Source of the DNA: JBCBST01 sp039819115
Lineage (GTDB): Bacteria > Bacteroidota > Rhodothermia > Balneolales > Balneolaceae
NCBI GenBank assembly: GCA_039819115.1
Contig: JBCBST010000049.1
Location: 1-20,006, forward strand
Direction: 5' to 3'
DNA length: 20,006 nucleotides
Positions 8,095 to 15,252 of the stretch are shown here, piece by piece. The notes beneath the pieces are model-generated. The model was given only the letters and a program-made list of their open reading frames with translations, searched no databases and was not told the DNA's origin. A program made the translations under genes and the position numbers. Within the stretch, counting starts at the first letter, position 1, and each line of letters starts with the position of its first letter.

Positions 8095-8505
8095 TTATGT
8101 GGAAAGCTGAATGTTTAACATCCACCGGATACCAAACCGGTCTTCCACTTGTCCGAACCGGGCGCCCCAAAAGGTGTCCTGAAGTTCCATAATTACACTT
8201 CCCTGATCCGAAAGGCGTTCAAACACCTGATCCTGTTCTTCCACCGAATCCATTTCAAGACTTAAATACATGGTGTTTCCCTTTACAAGCTCTTTGTGGG
8301 GGGCACCATCAGAAAACATAAGACTAAGGTCGCCCACACTAAGCTCGGCATGCATGATTTTTTGCTTGTAGTCTTCTTCAACGGGCATTTCCGCATCCCC
8401 GAATCGCTGTATGGAGGAAATGGTACCGGAAAGGGCGTGTTCATAGAAGTGAAGGGCTTCTTCGCAGTTGCCGGGAAAGAACAAATAAGGTGATATGGCT
8501 TTCAT
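8095..8505 (-). CDS. VOC family protein, PhnB/glyoxalase-like
   Basis: A small cytoplasmic protein of the vicinal oxygen chelate superfamily, 136 residues, close to the PhnB-like (3-demethylubiquinone-9 methyltransferase-like) group. Visible marks are the start PYLFFPGNCEEALHFYEHAL at 6-25, the central MHAELSVGDLSLMFSD, and the C-terminal ending FGIRWMLNI. Such proteins act as homodimers; some bind metal, but many have no known substrate, and I cannot assign one here. It starts 18 bp after the DUF4159 gene and is probably co-transcribed with it. Nothing in its neighbours points to phosphonate use. Confidence 0.85.
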   Translation of the reverse strand: MKAISPYLFFPGNCEEALHFYEHALSGTISSIQRFGDAEMPVEEDYKQKIMHAELSVGDLSLMFSDGAPHKELVKGNTMYLSLEMDSVEEQDQVFERLSDQGSVIMELQDTFWGARFGQVEDRFGIRWMLNIQLST

Positions 8506-8523
8506 GCTAAAATAAAAAAGAGA

Positions 8524-9246
8524 TTAGCTTTGAGTTAGTGCATAAATCAAAATGTTTGCCCCCATCTGCAGGGCCTGTAATCGTAGCTGAGGCGGATTGC
8601 CGTGAACTTCGGCATCGGCCCAACCATCAGACAAATTAGATTCAAACGTATAAAATACGACTAATTTTCCGTTTCTGAATATCCCAAACCCCTGGGGAGA
8701 CTGGTTGTCATGCTCATGAATCTTGGGCAAACCCGAAGAGAAGGGGAATGCCTGATCGTAAATAGGATGCTCAAACGGAATTTCAATGAATTCCTCATCG
8801 GGAAATACCTGCTTCATCAGGCTTCGGGCATGGGTATCGAGTCCATAATCATCATCGATATACAGAAAGCCGCCATTATCCAGATAGGCCCGAAGGTTTT
8901 CGGTTTCGGTACGGTTTGCTGTAATATTCCCATGACCAGTCAAGAACAGAAAAGGGTATGAAAAAAGCTCCACGCTCCCCAGACTCACATCCTTGTACGA
9001 GGTCGATACGGCCAGGCCAGCTTCTCTTCGGGTGAATTCGATAAGGTTGGCAAGTGAGGAGGGATCGTTATACCAATCGCCACCGCCCCGGTACTTAACC
9101 CGGGCCACTTCAAATCCACCGTCGTTCTGAGCAAACATGGGACTGATGGCTCCAAGACAAATAACGATTGAAGCCATGCATACAGACAACAGAAAAAGGG
9201 AAGATGTGCTGAAGTTCCTTAAACGGTCGGTAGTTGGAGTAATCAT
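8524..9246 (-). CDS. DUF4159 domain protein, exported
   Basis: A 240-residue protein of a family of unknown function. After a basic N-terminus, a hydrophobic stretch (about 15-36) ends in MFAQ at 40, a likely signal peptide or anchor, so the domain is probably periplasmic. DUF4159 features are RVKYRGGGDWYNDPSSL (49-65), the strand FLFLTGHG (99-106), YLDNGGFLYIDDD (121-133) and the end NLSDGW. The family has a glutamine-amidotransferase-like flavodoxin fold but lacks the catalytic cysteine (family knowledge). Relatives often sit beside MoxR ATPases and DUF58/VWA proteins; none is present here, so this copy is a stand-alone version. It is divergent from the barrel-like gene and followed closely by the VOC gene. 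Confidence 0.85.
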   Translation of the reverse strand: MITPTTDRLRNFSTSSLFLLSVCMASIVICLGAISPMFAQNDGGFEVARVKYRGGGDWYNDPSSLANLIEFTRREAGLAVSTSYKDVSLGSVELFSYPFLFLTGHGNITANRTETENLRAYLDNGGFLYIDDDYGLDTHARSLMKQVFPDEEFIEIPFEHPIYDQAFPFSSGLPKIHEHDNQSPQGFGIFRNGKLVVFYTFESNLSDGWADAEVHGNPPQLRLQALQMGANILIYALTQS

Positions 9247-9367
9247 GGTTAAAGCTACGAAAAATAGGTTGTTTTATTATAGTCGTATAAAGCGAAAAAG
9301 CAGCACCAAATCGGGCATTACCTGGAAGAGGTTTGAGCAGTACGTAGCCTGAAATTGTTAAACAGCT

Positions 9368-9405
9368 AACCTGTTGCGCAATAAAGCAATAGGTTGATAC
9401 GTATC
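9368..9405. promoter_or_regulatory. Hairpin plus palindrome in divergent intergenic region
   Basis: Within the 241 bp between the divergent DUF4159 and barrel-like genes, AACCTGTTGC and GCAATAGGTT form a 10 bp stem (one G-U pair) with an 8-base loop. This abuts the perfect 10-base palindrome GATACGTATC at 9396-9405. The position suggests an operator or a leader structure. I recognise no regulator family for it. Confidence 0.35.
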
Positions 9406-9487
9406 GCAAAAAATGTTGGAAAACAGAGTGGCTTAAGGTGCTAAAAAAGCATACTCTGACCTTAATAAATAAATGCGGGAGAACATA

Positions 9488-11008
9488 ATGAACAGGAGAT
9501 GGATTGGGGCAATAGTCATGCTGTTATGTAGTTCGGTGGTCAATGCCCAAAACACGTCAGAGTTATTTGATTTCCAGATATCGGCCTTTGAGGAAAACAT
9601 ACCCAGAGGATTACTCTTGACGGTACCTGATAAACAGACCCAGATTCTGTTCAACCCGGCCCGTGCAGCCTTATGGGACAAAACCGGGTTTGTACAAAGC
9701 CTGTCCCAAACAAGCGCAAATCAACCGATTACTTTGAATGGACTGTGGGATAATAAATGGCTGGTAAATGTGCGGTATTTTGGGGATACCGATAACTCAA
9801 ATAGTCAAACCATGTCGTTACGGGATGAAATTATTAATAACGTAGGCATACCAGACAATACAAGAACGGAACGTGATGAGACCATAAGGGAGCTGAAAAG
9901 GGCCGACCAACAGGCATCGGTTCAGCTGGGAAGCATAAAAAAAACGGGGAACGACAGAGCGCGGTACCGGGGTGGGTACATATCGTATTCCGCAGATGAT
10001 TTTGATAACACCAATACCGATCTGGACAACAGAACGGCGGAAAATTATCAAATCGTCAACTCATCGCTTCTGTTAAACCGGAGAGATACAGAGAATCTTT
10101 TTATAAGGAATGAGGAAAACAACACATATCGAGTTACGGCAGGGGTAAATCAATCCATGGTACGAGGCAATAAAGACCTGATTGTTAACCTGGCCTACCA
10201 GTTTGAGCGAACGAACGATAATAGCATACTATCTAATCGCTATATGGAAACCACGCAGGATTTCATAGATGGCATGCTGGATGGTTCAGCTACAATGAAC
10301 ATACTCTCGAGCGAACAATCCGGTGTTGAACAGAACAATCATAGCCTCTACGGGAGTTTATTCTTCAGTAACCGATACGGTGAAAACAACGAGCATTTTC
10401 GATACTCAAAAATACAAACCAGCTATGGACTTGGATTTGTGGATGTTTTTTCCCGGTCTTTTGATGTACAAAACGGAGTTAATCAAACCACATTGGCACC
10501 CTTTGAGCAAGACGACAGAGTGCACCAGTATCATGTGGATATAGAAACCGGATACAGCCGGATTGTTACCGGACAAAACTATCAGCTACAGATTGGAGGG
10601 GAACTCGAAGTGTTGTACCGATACAGTGAAAACTATACGGCAAGCGTTTTATCTACCTCTGCCGTCATCGATGAAACCAGTATGAATGACGTGCGGGTAC
10701 AAATGGTCATACCCGCATTCTCAAGCTTTACCATCCTGGACCGGTTGCAGGTTTGGGGAGGAGCAAACCTGAATCTCAGGTACACCTATTCAGAAACCGA
10801 TGTACATAGAGAACAGGTTCTTTTCTCCAATGCCGAGTTCATATCACTCCAGGGCAATAGGAGATCGGATACCGATTTTACCATCGACCGGGTGTACTAC
10901 GTTGGGTTATTGTACCAACACCACTCCGGTTTACGAGGTAATATCGACCTGGGAAATAACTTGTCCCAACTATCCAGCTGGAGAATTTCCCTGGCTTACC
11001 AGTTCTGA
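9488..11008 (+). CDS. Unrecognised outer-membrane beta-barrel-like protein
   Basis: I do not recognise the family. From the ATG at 9488 it has 506 residues with a signal peptide MNRRWIGAIVMLLCSSVVNA ending before QN. GGGAG at 9477-9481 fits this start better than the in-frame ATG at 9473. The mature part is rich in alternating polar/hydrophobic segments with Asn, Thr, Tyr and Arg, for example YRVTAGVNQ, DLIVNLAYQF and YQLQIGGELEVLYRY. It ends SWRISLAYQF, a C-terminal aromatic beta-signal as in outer-membrane barrels. A motif ILFNPARAAL near mature residue 50 recalls N-termini of some Bacteroidota barrel families such as DUF6850, but that link is only a guess. It converges on the DUF4249 gene with a 4 bp gap, hinting at a surface function near the receptor locus. 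Confidence 0.75.
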   Translation: MNRRWIGAIVMLLCSSVVNAQNTSELFDFQISAFEENIPRGLLLTVPDKQTQILFNPARAALWDKTGFVQSLSQTSANQPITLNGLWDNKWLVNVRYFGDTDNSNSQTMSLRDEIINNVGIPDNTRTERDETIRELKRADQQASVQLGSIKKTGNDRARYRGGYISYSADDFDNTNTDLDNRTAENYQIVNSSLLLNRRDTENLFIRNEENNTYRVTAGVNQSMVRGNKDLIVNLAYQFERTNDNSILSNRYMETTQDFIDGMLDGSATMNILSSEQSGVEQNNHSLYGSLFFSNRYGENNEHFRYSKIQTSYGLGFVDVFSRSFDVQNGVNQTTLAPFEQDDRVHQYHVDIETGYSRIVTGQNYQLQIGGELEVLYRYSENYTASVLSTSAVIDETSMNDVRVQMVIPAFSSFTILDRLQVWGGANLNLRYTYSETDVHREQVLFSNAEFISLQGNRRSDTDFTIDRVYYVGLLYQHHSGLRGNIDLGNNLSQLSSWRISLAYQF

Positions 11009-11012
11009 TCCG

Positions 11013-11927
11013 TTAAAATCCTTCCGGCCGCAATACATTGGTTTGTATGGTATCAGCAGCGATAGAGCCAAATACCCCAATCGCGTTGTCCAGGCGGTAA
11101 ATCAGGTTTGGAATCTCCCCGGGTGACAGGGTGGATCCACCTAACTGAACCGATTCAGAGCGGACAAAATCGAACAGGTTATCGTCAATGATGTTGGTAA
11201 CAATTTGATTTTCCCCGTAAAAAGCGACGGCAATCCACGGATAAACCAGGGTTATGGTGCCATCGGGGTTTAACTCAAAGTTCCCTTCGTTTACGATACC
11301 TGAACTGGTTTTGATAAACTCGTCCAGTTCGTCTTCATCAGGATCGAAGAAGTCGGCATAAATAGGAGTCAGCTGTTCTTCTGAGGGTTCCAGGGAAATC
11401 GTGGTAAAAATGAAGAAATTCTGTCGGTCTCCGGTACTTCTTGGAATACCCACTTCAATTTGTTCCTCCGATTGGTAGACCACGTTATCAGGAACCACCC
11501 CGGTTGACTGAAACCGGTTGGGAGTGGTGGTGAATCCCGTGATCTGCTCACGACCATCAATCCTGATGTCAATCTGATAGGTACGCATAGGCAACACATC
11601 GTGGGCATCAACAGCAGCAAAAACGCCGTTTATGCGCTGATTTACGTTGTCCATGCCGATTTCATAGGTAAAGGTTTGCTCGATCGCTGAGTTTTCATCA
11701 CCCGTCATGAGGTGAATGCGCACATCGGCGGTCGGAATACCGGTGTTTTCAAAGGAATACTCTTCCGTTACCGGCGCCGTGGTAGATACAAAGATGAGGG
11801 GCAGTGCCCGATCGGTGACCAGATAAGCTTCCACCACCACAAATTCTTCGTAATCGTCCTGGGGGTACAAATCACAGCCTGCTATGGTCGCAGCTAAAAA
11901 GAGAACAAATAGATTTAGGATACGCAT
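11013..11927 (-). CDS. DUF4249 lipoprotein, copy 1
   Basis: A 304-residue predicted outer-membrane lipoprotein. Signal peptide and lipobox TIAGC put the lipidated cysteine at C18, followed by an acidic tract DLYPQDDYEEF that resembles the Bacteroidota surface-export signal. The domain includes FVVVEAYLVTD, the central YQSEEQIEVGIP, an acidic DFFDPDEDELDEF segment, and the end VQLGGSTLSPGEIPNLIYRL. DUF4249 proteins have no assigned reaction; they accompany TonB-dependent receptors, so a SusD-like ligand-binding or capping role is inference. Its start is 3 bp after the receptor stop, so the two are translationally close. It is clearly paralogous to the copy at 14346-15242. Confidence 0.9.
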   Translation of the reverse strand: MRILNLFVLFLAATIAGCDLYPQDDYEEFVVVEAYLVTDRALPLIFVSTTAPVTEEYSFENTGIPTADVRIHLMTGDENSAIEQTFTYEIGMDNVNQRINGVFAAVDAHDVLPMRTYQIDIRIDGREQITGFTTTPNRFQSTGVVPDNVVYQSEEQIEVGIPRSTGDRQNFFIFTTISLEPSEEQLTPIYADFFDPDEDELDEFIKTSSGIVNEGNFELNPDGTITLVYPWIAVAFYGENQIVTNIIDDNLFDFVRSESVQLGGSTLSPGEIPNLIYRLDNAIGVFGSIAADTIQTNVLRPEGF

Positions 11928-11930
11928 AGC

Positions 11931-14201
11931 TTAAAAATTTACGGTGTAGGATACAGTTGGAAGGATAGGGAGCAGGTTTACCTCATTCCGCGTGATGGGG
12001 TTATCCTCGAAGTCGAAGAGGTAGAACCACACATTACGCCGGGAATACACATTTACAATCTGAAACTGCCATTCGGCACTCCCCATCCCGAAGAAGGTGG
12101 CGTAGCGGGAGAACGCGATATCCAGGCGGTGGTAATCCGGGAGCCGGGACGCATTGATTCTTCCGGTGGTCAGTACGTCGAAGTCTTCCCCGGTCCAGAC
12201 CGGATCCTGAAGTTGGTATCGTCCCAGGGGTTCGGTATAAGCCTGACCCGTGGCATAATTAAACGATACGGTGGCTTTCCATTTTTTACTCAGCCTGTAC
12301 GATCCCACTACGTTGATATCGTTCAAACGATCATATTTGGGTGGGAAGGAGCGCCCTCCGCCATCGGGATCACCAATAGAATTGTTATACAACAGGAATT
12401 TTCTCCAGGTATAAGCCAGCGTGTACCCGATGAACCCGGTAAAACGACCGGTTTGTTTTTCGAAGAAGAACTCCGCTCCGTAAGCATCACCGGTACCAAA
12501 GCGGAAAATCTGATCGTAGGGCAGACCGGCGGCATCCGGAAGGAAGGGATCCAGTTCAAACAAATCATTCATGGTTCGGTAGTACAGCTCCACATCAAAA
12601 CCGTATCCGGTAAAGGGTTTGGTCTTGGTTCCAATCACGAACTGGTCGCTATAAGCCGGAGGTACGCCTTCGTCGGAGGTCAGCCACACATCAAATCCTG
12701 AGAACGCTTCGTTGGTAATCAGCGTCAGGAATTGATTGTAGCGCCCATACGCAGCCTGAAGGCGAATACGATCCGTAGGTTTAAATTCGGCCGAAACGCG
12801 GGGCTCCAATCGCAGGTAGTCACCGTCTGAGAAGTAGTTGAGTCGTGCTCCACCTACAAATTTCCAGCGCTCGGATGGTCTCCAGGTGTCCTGCAGGTAC
12901 CAGGAGCCATACCGGGCATGAATGCGCGAACTAAAGCTATCCTGGTTGTCAAAACGATCTTCAAGCTTCAAAGTCATCACCCCAAGCCATGTTCCCGTTT
13001 CCACGGTATGCTTATCATTTGGGAGGTACTCCAGGTCACCCTTCACCGAAAAATCCCAGATGTTGTTTTCCCGTTCGAAAGGAGTGCCCCCAAACTCAAG
13101 CTCCGGGAAATTGAAATACCGTGCCCCGGTGACTACAAAGTTAGAAAACAGCCGTTCGTTGAAGATATGTGTCCAGTTACTGCTTAACGTCTGGTTACCA
13201 TAATTCAGGTTAAAGTCGGCGTCGTCGGCAAAGGGAAAGTTCACCACATCGTTACCGGAATAGAAGGAGAGGTTAAACTTGTCGTTCTGGCCGGCATCAA
13301 AATTGATTTTACCATTCAGATCGAGGAAGTAGAAGCTGGAGGGTATGTTATCGTTGTTTTGGCGAAGAGCGGCTAACAACGGTTCCAGGGTAGACCGGCG
13401 GATGGCAAAGTTATACGATCCGTATTTGTAAGGGCCTTCGATGGAAGCCCGGGAAGCCAGCATCCCAACCGTAACGGAACCTTCAGTGGTGTTTCGGTTT
13501 CCGTCTTTGTTATAAATCGAAAGGACAGAACCCAGACGTCCACCAAACTCGGCAGGATATCCTCCCTTAAAGAGCTGTACATCTTTGATGGCATCCGGGT
13601 TAAAGGTGGAGAAAAACCCGAAAAAGTGGCTGGGATTGTACACGGTGGTACGATCCAGTAAAATCAGGGTTTGATCCGGTCCACCACCACGAATGTATAA
13701 TCCGCTGGAAAAGTCGGATGCCGCTTTAACACCGGGCAATAACTGCAGCGACCGGAATACGTCGGCCTCGAATACGGTGGGCAGGTCTTTAATCAGCTGG
13801 GTGCTGATCTGGGCAGAACCAATATCCTTTCTGGCTTCTTCTTCCAGTTCGGAGGTCACCACCACCTCGTCCAGCAAAAGACCCTGAGGGTTAAGTTCTA
13901 CCTCTATCCGAAGGGCATCGCCGGGGTTAAGGGTTACTTCTTTTCTGAAGGAGTCGTAGCCTACATAGGAGCACACCAAGGTATATGTACCTGGCTGTAT
14001 GTTTACAATACTGTAAAAACCAAGTGTGTTTGATGAAGCCCCTTTGTTGATTTCTATAAGGGCAATGTTAGCCCCGATTAATGTTTCCCCAGTTTCTGAG
14101 TCTGTGATATAACCGCTTATTGACGCGGTCTGGCTTTGTGCGTAATTGGTCCAACATCCTAAGAACAACACCACAAAGCCCATGAACATCTTATATCGCA
14201 T
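11931..14201 (-). CDS. TonB-dependent receptor, copy 1
   Basis: An outer-membrane active transporter of 756 residues, powered by TonB-ExbBD. A signal peptide ends near residue 24. A CarboxypepD_reg-like domain (about 25-105) starts ASISGYITDSETGETL. A TonB-box-like DEVVVT is at 111-116, the plug about 127-235 contains LYIRGGGPDQ (168-177), and the rest is a 22-strand-type barrel ending VSYTVNF with the terminal aromatic. At about 750 residues it is shorter than true SusC proteins (about 1000). Substrate is unknown. It is followed at 3 bp by its DUF4249 partner and preceded by 144 bp after the second DUF4249 gene, so it may have its own promoter. It is highly similar in the plug to the receptor at 15253-17517. 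Confidence 0.95.
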   Translation of the reverse strand: MRYKMFMGFVVLFLGCWTNYAQSQTASISGYITDSETGETLIGANIALIEINKGASSNTLGFYSIVNIQPGTYTLVCSYVGYDSFRKEVTLNPGDALRIEVELNPQGLLLDEVVVTSELEEEARKDIGSAQISTQLIKDLPTVFEADVFRSLQLLPGVKAASDFSSGLYIRGGGPDQTLILLDRTTVYNPSHFFGFFSTFNPDAIKDVQLFKGGYPAEFGGRLGSVLSIYNKDGNRNTTEGSVTVGMLASRASIEGPYKYGSYNFAIRRSTLEPLLAALRQNNDNIPSSFYFLDLNGKINFDAGQNDKFNLSFYSGNDVVNFPFADDADFNLNYGNQTLSSNWTHIFNERLFSNFVVTGARYFNFPELEFGGTPFERENNIWDFSVKGDLEYLPNDKHTVETGTWLGVMTLKLEDRFDNQDSFSSRIHARYGSWYLQDTWRPSERWKFVGGARLNYFSDGDYLRLEPRVSAEFKPTDRIRLQAAYGRYNQFLTLITNEAFSGFDVWLTSDEGVPPAYSDQFVIGTKTKPFTGYGFDVELYYRTMNDLFELDPFLPDAAGLPYDQIFRFGTGDAYGAEFFFEKQTGRFTGFIGYTLAYTWRKFLLYNNSIGDPDGGGRSFPPKYDRLNDINVVGSYRLSKKWKATVSFNYATGQAYTEPLGRYQLQDPVWTGEDFDVLTTGRINASRLPDYHRLDIAFSRYATFFGMGSAEWQFQIVNVYSRRNVWFYLFDFEDNPITRNEVNLLPILPTVSYTVNF

Positions 14202-14250
14202 GTAGCTTTATGAATTTTGAATTAACGACGCTCTAACGCGCCGTATCCCA

Positions 14251-14258
14251 TAAAGTTA
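14251..14258 (-). promoter_or_regulatory. Possible -7 promoter element for receptor copy 1
   Basis: On the minus strand TAACTTTA differs by one base from the Bacteroidota -7 consensus TAnnTTTG and lies about 50 bases before the receptor start. A matching -33 TTTG at proper distance was not found. The 144 bp between the two receptor modules has no other recognisable element. Confidence 0.2.
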
Positions 14259-14345
14259 CAGCAATTGAGATTGTCTTAGTGTTAAGATTAAAAACAATTA
14301 TTTACAAATGTTGTGTACATAAAAATCAAGGGTTTATTCCGGAGA

Positions 14346-15242
14346 TTAAGGGCGCAGGATGTTGGTGCGAACGGTATCGGTGGTCATGCCTCCAAATATT
14401 CCGATGGCACCATTCAGGTTGTAGACCAGGTTCTGGATCTCCCCAGGCGAAACGGTAAATCCACCCAGTTGAACTTCCTGAGAATTCACAAAATCGAGCA
14501 CATTATCGTCGATGGTGGTCACTACAATATCGTTTTCTCCAAAAAAGGCGATGGCAAACCACGGAAAGTCCAGGGAGATTGTTTGATCGGCATTAACGGT
14601 AAAATTCCCCTCGTTCAAGGTGCCTGAAGATGTTGCCCTGAAGTCTTCAACGTCATCGTCGTCTTCATCAAAGAAATCGAGATAAAGTGGGGTGAAATTT
14701 TCGAGGCGCACATCCTGGGCGATGGATGAAATAATGTAGACGCTTTGACGGCCGGGATAAAAGCTCGGGGTAAGTCTCAATTCCAGCTGATCCTCCTCCG
14801 ACTGGTACACCAGGTCCTGATCTTCTTCCGCCATCAGGTCAAAATCGCCTGGAATAATGGTACGGGCCCGGATCTGGTTGCCGCCTTCTTCTACCTGTAT
14901 ATCGAGCTCATAAATCCGTCCCGGTAAGATGGTATGTGGCTGATCCGGGTAATAACGGCCGATTTCCGTTTCTGTGTAGGTGAAGGTTTGTTCTACTGTT
15001 GTGGCGGTATTCGCATCCATCAGATGAACAGAAATACGGGCATTGGGGATGGCTACTTCCTCAAAAATGTAGGGTTCGAATGCGGGATTGGTGGTTGAAA
15101 AGGAGAGCAATCCAAGCGGTTGATCTGCAATCAGGTAGGATTCAACCACATAAAATTCCTGGTAATCGTCCTGGCCGTAATCTTCACAGGCAGTAACGGC
15201 AACCAGAAGTAAGAAAGCGAGAAATAAAGATAGATTCTTCAT
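14346..15242 (-). CDS. DUF4249 lipoprotein, copy 2
   Basis: A 298-residue predicted lipoprotein, paralogue of the copy at 11013-11927. The start at 15242 gives the signal MKNLSLFLAFLLLVAVTAC with lipidated C19; the frame stays open to 15356, but that extension would lie inside the receptor gene and push the signal peptide inward. After the cysteine comes EDYGQDDYQEF, sharing QDDY with copy 1. Shared later segments are VYQSEE, the acidic DFFDEDDDDVEDF, and VQLGGFTVSPGEI near the C-terminus. It starts 10 bp after the upstream receptor stop. Function is unknown; a partner role for the receptor is inferred from the repeated gene order. Confidence 0.9.
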   Translation of the reverse strand: MKNLSLFLAFLLLVAVTACEDYGQDDYQEFYVVESYLIADQPLGLLSFSTTNPAFEPYIFEEVAIPNARISVHLMDANTATTVEQTFTYTETEIGRYYPDQPHTILPGRIYELDIQVEEGGNQIRARTIIPGDFDLMAEEDQDLVYQSEEDQLELRLTPSFYPGRQSVYIISSIAQDVRLENFTPLYLDFFDEDDDDVEDFRATSSGTLNEGNFTVNADQTISLDFPWFAIAFFGENDIVVTTIDDNVLDFVNSQEVQLGGFTVSPGEIQNLVYNLNGAIGIFGGMTTDTVRTNILRP

Positions 15243-15252
15243 AGGTACTAAA

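Noticed and set aside
9137..9352. Short plus-strand frame between DUF4159 and the barrel-like gene
   Set aside because: Mostly antisense to the DUF4159 signal peptide, with a basic, low-complexity product and no Shine-Dalgarno.
12129..12701. 190-codon open frame antisense to receptor copy 1
   Set aside because: It is a shadow of the receptor coding sequence, with no recognisable domain and no start signal.
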